In this document: positions 17,134-25,184 of the stretch, in pieces | Layout: each line of letters begins with the position of its first letter | Position numbering within the stretch: position 1 is the first letter of the stretch | Source of the DNA: Rhodococcus_F sp040656415 | Lineage (GTDB): Bacteria > Actinomycetota > Actinomycetes > Mycobacteriales > Mycobacteriaceae | Direction: 5' to 3' | DNA length: 64,000 nucleotides | NCBI RefSeq assembly: GCF_040656415.1 | Contig: NZ_JBFAMC010000001.1 | Span: 1,798,001 to 1,862,000 of the forward strand | The notes under the pieces: generated by a model | Told to the model about the DNA's origin: nothing | Database searches by the model: none | Seen by the model: only the letters and a program-made list of their open reading frames with translations | Translations under genes and position numbers: made by a program

Positions 17134-18258
17134 TCAGCTCTTCTGCGTTGCCACTCGCAGCTGTTCCGCGGTGGCATCCAAGAGCTCGTTCCACGACTTC
17201 TCGAACTTTTCGACGCCCTCGTCTTCCAGGACTCGGAACACGTCGGTCAGGTCGATGCCTGCGGCGGTGAGATCGTCGAAGACCTTCTGAGAGGCGGCAG
17301 CGGTTCCCGAGACGGTGTCGCCGTGGATCGCGCCATGGTCGGCGACGGCGTTCATCGTCTTCTCCGGCATCGTGTTGACTGTGTTCGGCGCAACCAGCTC
17401 GGTGACGTACATCGTGTCGGGGTAGTCGGGGTTCTTGACGCCGGTCGAGGCCCACAGTGGTCGCTGCGGGCGAGCGCCGTTGTCGCGTAGCCCCTGGAAC
17501 TGTGGCTGCCCTTCGAAGACACGCTGGTACGCGGCGTAAGCCAACCGCGCGTTCGCCAATCCGGCCTTGCCGCGCAGAGCGAGGGCCTCGGGTGTGCCGA
17601 TCGCGGCGAGCCGGTTGTCGATCTCGGTGTCCACACGGGAGACGAAGAACGAGGCCACCGAATGGATACGGGAGAGATCGTGGCCCGCTGACCGCGCGGT
17701 CTCGAGACCGTCGAGGTAGGCGCCCATGACCTTCTCGTAGCGTTCGACGGAGAAGATCAGGGTCACGTTGACGCTGACGCCCTCACCGAGAACCTTGGCG
17801 ATCGCGGGGATACCGGCCTCGGTGGCCGGGATCTTGATGAACAGGTTCGGACGGTCGACGATCTTCCACAACTCGATGGCCTGCGCCACCGTCTTGTCGG
17901 TGTCGTGGGCCAGGCGCGGGTCGACCTCGATCGACACCCGCCCATCGACGCCGTGGCTGGCCTCATGCTGCGGTGCCAGGACATCGCAGGCAGCACGTAC
18001 GTCGTCGGTGGTCACCGTGCGGACGGTGGCCGAGGCGTCCGCGCCGCGTTCGGCGAGTTCGTTGACCTGAGCGTCGTAAACGTGGCCCTTGCTCAGCGCG
18101 GCCTGAAAGATCGACGGGTTGGTGGTGACACCGACGACGCTCTTGGTGGAGACGAGTTCGGCCAGGTTGCCCGAGTCGATACGGTCACGGGAGAGGTCGT
18201 CCAGCCACACGGAGACGCCGGCGTCCGACAGCTGCTGGAGATTGATGTTCTGCGTCAT
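17134..18258 (-). CDS. tal: Transaldolase
   Basis: Transaldolase moves a dihydroxyacetone unit between sugar phosphates in the non-oxidative branch. The signature VGVTTNPSIFQAA is near residue 45, and the Schiff-base Lys lies in NLFIKIPATEAG. The 374-residue length matches the actinobacterial long form. Two ATGs compete: the one at 18267 overlaps the tkt stop (ATGA), but a GAAGGG motif touches it directly, whereas that motif is nine bases from the ATG at 18258. I prefer 18258. A long upstream open frame continues inside tkt and is not coding. Confidence 0.95.
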   Translation of the reverse strand: MTQNINLQQLSDAGVSVWLDDLSRDRIDSGNLAELVSTKSVVGVTTNPSIFQAALSKGHVYDAQVNELAERGADASATVRTVTTDDVRAACDVLAPQHEASHGVDGRVSIEVDPRLAHDTDKTVAQAIELWKIVDRPNLFIKIPATEAGIPAIAKVLGEGVSVNVTLIFSVERYEKVMGAYLDGLETARSAGHDLSRIHSVASFFVSRVDTEIDNRLAAIGTPEALALRGKAGLANARLAYAAYQRVFEGQPQFQGLRDNGARPQRPLWASTGVKNPDYPDTMYVTELVAPNTVNTMPEKTMNAVADHGAIHGDTVSGTAAASQKVFDDLTAAGIDLTDVFRVLEDEGVEKFEKSWNELLDATAEQLRVATQKS

Positions 18259-18263
18259 GACAG

Positions 18264-20372
18264 TCATCCCTTCACACGTGCGAGTGAGCGCTGCGCGGCC
18301 GCGGTGACGGCCTCGGGCGTGAACCCGAACTCCCGGAACAGCGTCTTGTAGTCGGCGGAAGCGCCGTAGTGTTCGATCGAGACGATCTCGCCGTCGGAAC
18401 CGACGAACCGGTGCCAGGGCATGGAGACTCCCGCCTCGACGGCGACGCGGGCCTTCACCGTCGGTGGCAGCACACCATCGCGGTAAGCCTGGTCCTGGGC
18501 GTCGAACCACTCGACGCACGGCATGGATACCACCCGCGTCGGAACACCCTCTGACTCGAGCGCTTCGCGCGCTGCCACGGCCAGCTGCAGTTCGGAACCG
18601 GTTCCGATGAGCACCACCTCGGGAGCGCCGGATGACGCTTCCGCGAGGATGTAGCCGCCCCGGGAGACACCCTCGTAATTCGTTCCTTCGAGGACGGGCA
18701 GATCCTGACGAGTCAATGCCAGGCCTGCGGGCGCGCGGGTGGCTTCGTCGGCGCTCTTCTCGAGGACTGCGCGCCAGGCGTGAGCGGTCTCGTTGGCGTC
18801 GCCGGGCCGGACCACATAGAGGCCGGGAATCGCGCGCAGCGCTGCGAGGTGCTCGATCGGCTGATGAGTGGGGCCGTCCTCGCCGAGGCCGATGGAGTCG
18901 TGCGTCCACACGTAGGTCACTGCCGTCTTCATGATTGCCGCAAGGCGGACAGCGGGTCGCATGTAGTCGCTGAAAACGAGGAACGTGCCACCATATGGCC
19001 GGGTCGGGCCGTGCAGAGCGATGCCGTTGAGGATCGCCCCCATGGCGTGCTCGCGCACACCGAAGTGGAGGGTGCGCCCGTACGGCTGCGCGTTCCACAT
19101 TCTGGTGGAGATGGACGTGGGGCCGAACGAGTCTGCGCCCTTGATAGTGGTGTTGTTGCTCTCGGCGAGGTCAGCGGATCCACCCCACAGTTCGGGTAGC
19201 ACCGGCCCGATGGCGTTGAGGACCGCGGCGGACGCCTTGCGGGTGGCGATACCCTTCGGGTCCGGCTCCCACGAGGGAAGTCCGTCGGCCCAGCCCGCGG
19301 GCAGGTCGTGGCCGAGGAGTCGATCGAGAAGCTTCTTGTTCTCCGGGGCGCGTCCGGCCCAGTCGTCGAAGCTCTTCTGCCATTGCTTGTGTGCCTGCGC
19401 GCCGCGCTCGACCACCTTGCGAGTGTGCGCGATGACCTCGTCTGCCACCTCGAACGTCTTGTCGGGATCGAAGCCGAGAGCTCGTTTCACCGCGGCGACC
19501 TCGTCGACGCCGAGTGCCGCGCCGTGGGACGCGCCGGTGTTCATCTTGTTGGGGGCCGGGTAGGCGATGATGGTGCGCAGCAGAATCATCGACGGGCGGT
19601 CGGTGACCTCGCGCGCCTTTCGGAGCGCCTCCTCGATCGCGACGACGTTCTCGCCGCCTTCGACGATCTGGACGTGCCAGCCGTATGCCTCGTAGCGGGC
19701 GGCGGTGTCCTCGGACATCGCGATCGAAGTGTCGTCCTCGATCGAGATCTTGTTGTCGTCGTAGATCAGCGTCAGATTGCCGAGTTGCTGGACGCCCGCG
19801 ATGGACGAGGCCTCCGACGTAACGCCCTCTTCGATGTCACCATCGGACCCGATGACGTAGATGTGGTGATCGAACGGGCTCTCGCCGAGTGCGGGTTCGG
19901 GGTCGAACAGACCGCGTTCACGACGGGCCGCCATCGCCATACCTACGGCAGAGGCCAGGCCCTGACCCAGTGGGCCCGTGGTGATCTCGACGCCGCGCGT
20001 GTGGCCGTACTCCGGGTGTCCGGGGGTCTTCGAACCCCAGGTGCGCAGCGACTCGAGATCCTCGAGCTCGAGTCCGTACCCGGCGAGGTAGAGCTGGATG
20101 TACAACGTCAGGCTCGAGTGCCCGCAGGACAGCACGAACCGGTCGCGCCCGATCCAGTCCGGATCGGCCGGATCGTGGCGCATGACACGCTGGAAGAGGG
20201 TGTACGCGAGAGGCGCAAGGCTCATCGCCGTCCCTGGATGGCCATTGCCTGCCTTTTGTACCGCGTCGGCGGCGAGCACACGGATGGTATCGACGGCCTT
20301 GGTGTCCAGGTCGGTCCAGTCGGCGGGGTGAACCGCTCGAGTGAGGACGTTGACGTCGTCTGTGATCGACAA
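18264..20372 (-). CDS. tkt: Transketolase
   Basis: This thiamine-diphosphate enzyme transfers two-carbon units in the pentose phosphate pathway. N-terminal KAGNGHPGTAMSLAP and the ThDP/Mg motif IGSDGDIEEGVTSEASS-IAG..IYDDNKISIED are intact, as is the catalytic-loop GVREHAMGAILNG. The proposed start is TTG at 20372 (protein begins with SITDDVNVL after the initiator): AGGAGA lies eight bases upstream and the length (702) fits the family. A GTG at 20435 would add 21 residues of unrelated sequence. It is first in the minus-strand operon and is divergent from ctaB; the 232-base gap holds both promoters. Confidence 0.96.
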   Translation of the reverse strand: MSITDDVNVLTRAVHPADWTDLDTKAVDTIRVLAADAVQKAGNGHPGTAMSLAPLAYTLFQRVMRHDPADPDWIGRDRFVLSCGHSSLTLYIQLYLAGYGLELEDLESLRTWGSKTPGHPEYGHTRGVEITTGPLGQGLASAVGMAMAARRERGLFDPEPALGESPFDHHIYVIGSDGDIEEGVTSEASSIAGVQQLGNLTLIYDDNKISIEDDTSIAMSEDTAARYEAYGWHVQIVEGGENVVAIEEALRKAREVTDRPSMILLRTIIAYPAPNKMNTGASHGAALGVDEVAAVKRALGFDPDKTFEVADEVIAHTRKVVERGAQAHKQWQKSFDDWAGRAPENKKLLDRLLGHDLPAGWADGLPSWEPDPKGIATRKASAAVLNAIGPVLPELWGGSADLAESNNTTIKGADSFGPTSISTRMWNAQPYGRTLHFGVREHAMGAILNGIALHGPTRPYGGTFLVFSDYMRPAVRLAAIMKTAVTYVWTHDSIGLGEDGPTHQPIEHLAALRAIPGLYVVRPGDANETAHAWRAVLEKSADEATRAPAGLALTRQDLPVLEGTNYEGVSRGGYILAEASSGAPEVVLIGTGSELQLAVAAREALESEGVPTRVVSMPCVEWFDAQDQAYRDGVLPPTVKARVAVEAGVSMPWHRFVGSDGEIVSIEHYGASADYKTLFREFGFTPEAVTAAAQRSLARVKG

Positions 20373-20604
20373 GGCAGATGTCTCCTGACATGGGTGAACG
20401 TGGAGCGTGGAGGATGCGTGAGCCTCTTGTGCCACACCAGCCTAGTGTGCTGGCCTATCCGGGTCGATTCGGTTTGCGCAATACGGCGGACTACCATCCT
20501 CTGTAGTAGACCGGCTGCGAGGCGAACGACTCCTGGCGCGGATGCCGGCAACCGGAATTGTGATTGCGCGCTTGGTGCGATTACGTGTGGTGCGAGGAGA
20601 AAAC

Positions 20605-21588
20605 GTGCGGACAGGGCATCAGCCGAGCGGTCACGGCATCGGCAGCCCCGGCTCCACTCCCCGCGTAACCGACACCGATTCGGTGTTCGGGCGCGTCACG
20701 GGAAAGGTCCTGGCTTACATCGCCCTGACGAAGCCGCGGGTCATCGAACTACTGCTCGTCGCAACGATCCCGGCGATGTTGCTGGCTGATCGGGGCAACG
20801 TCGACATCGTGCTGATCCTCAGCACGCTGTTCGGGGGATGGATCGGCGCGGCGAGCGCGAACTCCCTCAACTGTGTGGTCGATGCCGACATCGACAAGGT
20901 GATGAAGCGCACCGCCCGCAGGCCCCTTGCCCGCGCCGCGGTGCCCACCTCCCACGCGTTCGTGTTCGGGATGACGCTCGCCGTCGTGTCGTTCCTGTGG
21001 TTGTGGTGGCGCGCGAACCTGCTTGCGGGCCTCCTGGTCGTCCTGACGATCGCCTTCTACGTGCTGATCTACACCATGGTGCTCAAGCGGCGGACCTGGC
21101 AGAACGTGGTGTGGGGCGGCGCAGCGGGCTGTATGCCCGTGATGGTGGGCTGGGCGGCGGTCACCGGCTCGCTGAGCTGGCAGCCGATCGTGTTGTTCCT
21201 CGTCATTTTCTTCTGGACGCCACCACACACGTGGGCCCTCGCGATGCGGTACAAGGAGGACTACAAGGCTGCCGGGGTTCCGATGCTGCCCGTCATTGCC
21301 ACCGAGGAGCACGTGACCAAGCAGATCCTGCTCTACAGCTGGGCCATGGTGATCACGTCCCTTGTGCTCGTACCTGCGGCGGGTCTCGTCTACGCCGGGG
21401 TCACGCTGGTCGCTGGTGCGTGGTTCCTGTTCATGGCCCACCAGTTGTATCGCAGCGTCCGAGGCGGAGCGGCGGTGAAGCCGCTCAAGCTGTTCCTGCA
21501 GTCCAACAACTACCTGGCCCTCGTCTTCGTGGGCCTCGCCGTCGACTCAGTGCTCGGTCTTCAGACCATCGGCAACATGCTGAGCTGA
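20605..21588 (+). CDS. ctaB: Protoheme IX farnesyltransferase (heme O synthase)
   Basis: CtaB attaches a farnesyl group to heme B to make heme O, the precursor of heme A for the aa3 oxidase. It is a polytopic UbiA-family membrane enzyme. The first Asp-rich prenyl-binding motif is NCVVDADIDKVMKRTARRPL; a conserved loop is WTPPHTWALAMRYKEDYKAAGVPMLPV. There are about nine hydrophobic segments. GTG at 20605 with GAGGAG five bases upstream gives 327 residues; an open extension to 20542 lacks a good ribosome site. It is divergent from tkt, and ctaA lies 2.4 kb away. Confidence 0.95.
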   Translation: MRTGHQPSGHGIGSPGSTPRVTDTDSVFGRVTGKVLAYIALTKPRVIELLLVATIPAMLLADRGNVDIVLILSTLFGGWIGAASANSLNCVVDADIDKVMKRTARRPLARAAVPTSHAFVFGMTLAVVSFLWLWWRANLLAGLLVVLTIAFYVLIYTMVLKRRTWQNVVWGGAAGCMPVMVGWAAVTGSLSWQPIVLFLVIFFWTPPHTWALAMRYKEDYKAAGVPMLPVIATEEHVTKQILLYSWAMVITSLVLVPAAGLVYAGVTLVAGAWFLFMAHQLYRSVRGGAAVKPLKLFLQSNNYLALVFVGLAVDSVLGLQTIGNMLS

Positions 21589-21607
21589 CCTCGCGCCGAT
21601 CCCTACC

Positions 21608-22570
21608 TCAGGGCACCAGCACGATCGATCCGGCCGTTACACGCCCTTCCAGGTCGCGGTGCGCGTCGGCCGCGCGTTCGAGCGGGTACTCGCCACCGAT
21701 TCGTACCGTCAACGTCCCGTCTGCCACCGCGGAAAGGACATCGCCTGCTCGCCATTCGAATTCGTCGCGGTCCCGAATGAAGTGGGCGAGAGTCGGCCGG
21801 GTGAGCATCACCGAGCCTGCCGGGTTGAGTCGTTGGGGGTCGAAGGGGGGAACTGGTCCGCTCGCCGCGCCGAACAATGCGAGGGTGCCGCGAATACGCA
21901 CCGACGCGAGGCTCTGGTCGAACGTGGCCGCGCCTACGCCGTCATAGACGGCCGCCACGCCTTCGCCGTCGGTCAACTCGCGCACGCGGGTCGAGAAGTC
22001 CTCGTAGCGCACGACTTCGAAGGCGCCTGCCTCGCGCGAGAGTTTCTCTTTTTCAGCGGAGGACACGGTCGTGATGACCCGAGCACCGAGTCGGGTTGCC
22101 ATCTGGGTGAGCATGAGTCCCACACCTCCTGCGCCGGCGTGGACGAGGACCGTATCCCCAGAGCGGATCGGATATGTCGTATGCGCCAGGAAATGCGCCG
22201 TCATACCTTGCAGCAGTACGGACGCGGCAACCGATGCCCGCATCGAATCGGGAACGGCCATCGCCACCGCCGCGGGCACGGATACCTTCTCGGCATAACT
22301 GCCAGGCGCAAAGGGCCAGGCCACTCGGTCACCTGGCGTGAAGTCCGTTACCTCACTGCCAACGACTTCCACGACACCGGAACCCTCTTCGCCCGCGATG
22401 TAGGGCAGTGGCCGTGGATATTGTCCGCTCCGGAAGTACGTATCGATGTAGTTGATGCCCATCGCCTCGGAGCGGACCAGCAGATCCGACGGCCCGATCT
22501 CCGGTTCGGGAACGTCGACCGATTCGAGGACGTCGGGACCGCCAGTGCGGGAAACCTTTATGGCTCGCAT
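21608..22570 (-). CDS. qor: Zinc-free quinone oxidoreductase (MDR family)
   Basis: This is an NADPH:quinone oxidoreductase-type medium-chain dehydrogenase. It begins MRAIKVSRTGGPDVL and has the nucleotide-binding loop VLVHAGAGGVGLMLTQMA near residue 150; there are no zinc-binding Cys clusters. It is 320 residues long from the ATG at 22570. The frame stays open 20 residues upstream, but that stretch is unlike the family. It converges on ctaB with a 19-base gap and diverges from the small gene at 22645. The physiological quinone or enone substrate cannot be told. Confidence 0.9.
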   Translation of the reverse strand: MRAIKVSRTGGPDVLESVDVPEPEIGPSDLLVRSEAMGINYIDTYFRSGQYPRPLPYIAGEEGSGVVEVVGSEVTDFTPGDRVAWPFAPGSYAEKVSVPAAVAMAVPDSMRASVAASVLLQGMTAHFLAHTTYPIRSGDTVLVHAGAGGVGLMLTQMATRLGARVITTVSSAEKEKLSREAGAFEVVRYEDFSTRVRELTDGEGVAAVYDGVGAATFDQSLASVRIRGTLALFGAASGPVPPFDPQRLNPAGSVMLTRPTLAHFIRDRDEFEWRAGDVLSAVADGTLTVRIGGEYPLERAADAHRDLEGRVTAGSIVLVP

Positions 22571-22644
22571 GGTTTCCGTTCTACACGGTGCGCTGGCCGG
22601 AGGCTGAAAATGGTTGGACGTCCCCGCCAAGTATTCTCGATACC

Positions 22645-22995
22645 ATGAGTACCGATACGCAAGCGGAACAGGCGCCCTCGCTGCCGTCCAACACCGTCAG
22701 CGCAATCAGGAAGTTCGTGGCGGAGCACGGCGGTTCGGCCAGCGCCGTGATTCAACCGATCGGCCTCGGCGGCGTCCGCATCACACTTGTCGGTGCCGAT
22801 GGAGTCTTAGGCGATCAGGTCGTCGAGGATCTGGCCACGGCAAACGCCGTCGTCGCGTCCTTCGACACAGTCACCGTCGCGGAGTGGGATCGCGCGATCA
22901 CCAGCATCGTGACGCCCCAGAAGGGCCATTTTCAGAAGATGGCGGGCTGGGTGGCCCGGCAGACACGATTCCCGAAGGCGCGCAACGAGAGCTAG
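22645..22995 (+). CDS. Conserved actinobacterial small protein (Rv1455-like)
   Basis: A 116-residue soluble protein of unknown function. It has no signal peptide or membrane segment and contains one compact alpha/beta-looking region (SAIRKFVAEHGG..ITLVGADGVLGDQVVEDLATANAVVASF), then VTPQKGHFQKMAGWVARQ. Position between qor and ctaA matches Rv1455 of M. tuberculosis. ATG at 22645 is used, since the open extension upstream lacks a ribosome site. Its 3' end overlaps convergent ctaA by four bases. Confidence 0.75.
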   Translation: MSTDTQAEQAPSLPSNTVSAIRKFVAEHGGSASAVIQPIGLGGVRITLVGADGVLGDQVVEDLATANAVVASFDTVTVAEWDRAITSIVTPQKGHFQKMAGWVARQTRFPKARNES

Positions 22996-23960
22996 ACCGC
23001 CGCGGTGTCGGGCTGTAGGACGCGTTCGGACTCGCGAGTGCGTCCCGCGGCCCATACCGCTGCCGTAGCCGCGGTGCACAACCCAGCTCCTGCCACGTGG
23101 AACGCCACGAGCACCTCGGGAACGCCCGTGAAGTACTGGACGATTCCGATCAGTGCCTGCGCCAGCACCAGTCCGAGAAGGACCTGCACACGCACCTTTA
23201 CCGCGGGGCTCGCCTTGACGGCGTACAGGGCGAAGCACAGGCCGATCAGTAATGCCAGGTATCCGACCAGCAGTTGCGCGTGAAGGTGGACTAGCGTGAC
23301 GATCTCGATCTGAAGGCGGGGAACGACGCGGTCCAGGCTCTTGTCCCCGGCGTGCGGTCCGGCGCCGGTTACCAGGGTCCCGGACACGAGCACGCCGGCC
23401 AGCGCCACACCCGACAGAGCGGTCAGCCATCTCAGGGGCGAGGGGATCACCTCGACCGCCCGTCCGTCGTCCGGTTCGCAGATCTTCGCGTACATCACGG
23501 TCGCCAGCCACACCATCGCCATCGAGGCGAGCAGATGCACCGCAACGGTGTACCAGGCCAGTCCGGTCAGAACCGTGATACCGCCGATGATGGCCTGCAC
23601 CACTGTGCCGAGAGGCATCATCCACGCATAGGCGAGGACCTCTTTCCTGCGGCGCGCGCGAGTGACGGCCAGAACGATCGCGGCGGCAGCGGCGACGACG
23701 ACGAAAGTGAGCAAACGGTTGCCGAATTCGACCACCTGATGGATTACCGCGACCTCACCGTGCCCGACCGGTACGAAGCTTCCAGGGAAGCACTGCGGCC
23801 ACGTAGGGCAGCCCAGACCGGACGCCGTCACCCTCACGACGGCTCCGGTGACGGCGATTCCACCTTGCGTGAGTATTACCGCGAACGCGATGACGCGCTG
23901 CATGCTCAGCGACGGAAGGGGAAGACGGTCTACCAGGCTCAGAAACCCGCGATAAAGCAC
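22992..23960 (-). CDS. ctaA: Heme A synthase (COX15/CtaA)
   Basis: CtaA oxidises the C8 methyl of heme O to a formyl, giving heme A. It has eight hydrophobic helices in two four-helix halves. Heme-ligand His residues appear in pairs: IHQVVEFGNR and HLLASMAM in the first half, LVHLHAQLLVGY and VAFHVAGAG in the second. The external loop GLGCPTWPQCF carries the Cys pair seen in many CtaA proteins. The start is GTG at 23960 (322 residues). It lies downstream of the ABC permease on the same strand, with a hairpin between them. Confidence 0.95.
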   Translation of the reverse strand: MLYRGFLSLVDRLPLPSLSMQRVIAFAVILTQGGIAVTGAVVRVTASGLGCPTWPQCFPGSFVPVGHGEVAVIHQVVEFGNRLLTFVVVAAAAAIVLAVTRARRRKEVLAYAWMMPLGTVVQAIIGGITVLTGLAWYTVAVHLLASMAMVWLATVMYAKICEPDDGRAVEVIPSPLRWLTALSGVALAGVLVSGTLVTGAGPHAGDKSLDRVVPRLQIEIVTLVHLHAQLLVGYLALLIGLCFALYAVKASPAVKVRVQVLLGLVLAQALIGIVQYFTGVPEVLVAFHVAGAGLCTAATAAVWAAGRTRESERVLQPDTAAV

Positions 23961-23982
23961 GACGTCGATGGTAGAGGGCCAT

Positions 23983-24001
23983 CAACTACGGCGCGTAGTT
24001 G
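23983..24001 (-). terminator. Hairpin between ABC permease and ctaA
   Basis: CAACTACG-GCG-CGTAGTTG: a perfect 8-bp stem with a 3-base loop, 60 bases after the permease stop and 22 bases before the ctaA start. The same core is found in the longer hairpin at 25083-25119. It could end permease transcription or act in the ctaA leader. Confidence 0.5.
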
Positions 24002-24061
24002 GGTGCGGGGCAGCAGACCCGGTGATGCGGCGCAGGGGCTGCAAAACCGTCATGTCGGCGA

Positions 24062-24865
24062 TCAGGTGAATCGGAACATTCTCGATGCCAAGGCGCCCGT
24101 GACGGCGCCCCAGACCACCAGAACCACGACGCTGAGCACGTCGATCGACGTCGAGAGGGAGGCGTCGAGTGCGTGAGCCAACGCGCCTGACGGGATCAGT
24201 CGGGCACCGACGTAGAGAGGCCAAGGGATGTCGCCGGTGAGGAACACCACACTGCCGACACCCACCATCACGAACCACAGGATATTGGCCAGTGCCAGAA
24301 CGATCTCCGCCTTCAGGGTTCCACCGAGTAGTAGTCCCATCGCTGCGAATGTCACAGTGCCTAGGGCAATGATCACCGCGCCGAGGGCGAGCCCGAACAG
24401 GCTGGGACGCCACCCCAGTGCCAGCCCGATCGATCCCAGTAGCACCGACTGAAATGCGACGACGATGACTACGGCGGCGCTCTTTCCCGCGATGATGCCC
24501 CACGTGGGCAAGGCGGTTGCACCAAGACGTTTGAGGGCGCCGTACCGACGGTCGAAGCCGACGGCGATCGCCTGGCCGGTGAAGGCCGTGGACATCACAG
24601 CGACCATCATCACGGCCGGAACGACCTTGTCGACCCGAGAAGTTCCGAGTTCGCCGATGGGGAGCAGAGAAAGCCCGATCAGCAAGGTGATCGGAATGAA
24701 CATCGTCAGCAACAACTGCTCGCCGTTGCGCAGGAGCAGTTTCAGTTCGATCCCGGTCTGTGCCCGCAACATAGCGGTCGCCGCGCTCGGGCGTGGCTCG
24801 GGTGTGAACGTGCCTGGGGCGAAACGATTCGCCGCCAGACGGTCGGTGGGGCTCAATTTCGTCAT
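24062..24865 (-). CDS. ABC-2 type exporter permease
   Basis: A 267-residue membrane protein with about six hydrophobic helices (for example LLLTMFIPITLLIGLSLLP, VVPAVMMVAVMSTAFTG, IILALGTVTFAAMGLLLGG-like, VLSVVVLVVWGAVTGAL). It is the permease of a two-gene ABC-2 exporter, the counterpart of Rv1457c beside ctaA. The N-terminal cytoplasmic tail contains ANRFAPG and PRP-S-AATA, which recur in the chimeric gene at 25185-26789. Its ATG overlaps the stop of a decayed ATPase fragment (ATGA). The working ATPase partner is now probably the gene at 26800, 1.9 kb upstream. Substrate unknown; neighbours suggest heme/oxidase maturation or lipid export. Confidence 0.85.
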   Translation of the reverse strand: MTKLSPTDRLAANRFAPGTFTPEPRPSAATAMLRAQTGIELKLLLRNGEQLLLTMFIPITLLIGLSLLPIGELGTSRVDKVVPAVMMVAVMSTAFTGQAIAVGFDRRYGALKRLGATALPTWGIIAGKSAAVVIVVAFQSVLLGSIGLALGWRPSLFGLALGAVIIALGTVTFAAMGLLLGGTLKAEIVLALANILWFVMVGVGSVVFLTGDIPWPLYVGARLIPSGALAHALDASLSTSIDVLSVVVLVVWGAVTGALASRMFRFT

Positions 24866-25059
24866 CCTCTGAGTTCTCGGCCGGTGAGATCCAGCAAGAC
24901 GCTCTCGAGGCTTGGCTGGTCCATATGGACATCACACACTAGATGTAGCTGGTCGTGCTATCGGGGGTTACCCACGTTGTGCGCTGGGTGAATGGGATGT
25001 GTGGTGAGCAGCACGCTGTCAGCATGTCGGCGCAGCGCGTCTATCGAGATCAGAAACCG
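24862..25059 (-). pseudogene. Remnant of a second ABC ATPase gene
   Basis: Read in one minus-strand frame, this stretch gives IDALRRHADSVLLTTH, matching IDALRRDGVSVLLTTH of the intact ATPase. About 12 unrelated codons and a TAG follow, then VCDVHMDQPSLESVLLDL and TGRELRG-stop, matching ICDIRVDQRSLEDVFLEL and TGRDLRG-stop. About 80-90 codons between the H-loop and the C-terminus are missing, as is everything before the D-loop region, including Walker A, the signature and Walker B. The stop still overlaps the permease ATG. Part of this region was once a full ATPase gene coupled to the permease. Confidence 0.85.
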
Positions 25060-25082
25060 TGATACTGCATGACACAAATGGC

Positions 25083-25119
25083 GATGGCAGCCAACTACGG
25101 CGCGTAGTTGGCTGCCATC
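25083..25119 (-). terminator. Strong hairpin after the chimeric propeller gene
   Basis: GATGGCAGCCAACTACG and its exact reverse complement form a perfect 17-bp stem with a GCG loop. It starts 66 bases after the stop of the chimeric gene and lies just upstream of the ATPase remnant. It shares the core CAACTACG-GCG-CGTAGTTG with the hairpin before ctaA. Confidence 0.7.
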
Positions 25120-25184
25120 AGCGTGTAGATGAGTCCAGCGCGTTGTGGAACCCGTCTACGTGGTTACCCGGTGCTGCCCGAACC

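Noticed and set aside
19308..20789. A 493-codon open frame opposite transketolase
   Set aside because: Antisense to tkt and running through the divergent promoter into ctaB; no ribosome site, no family similarity.
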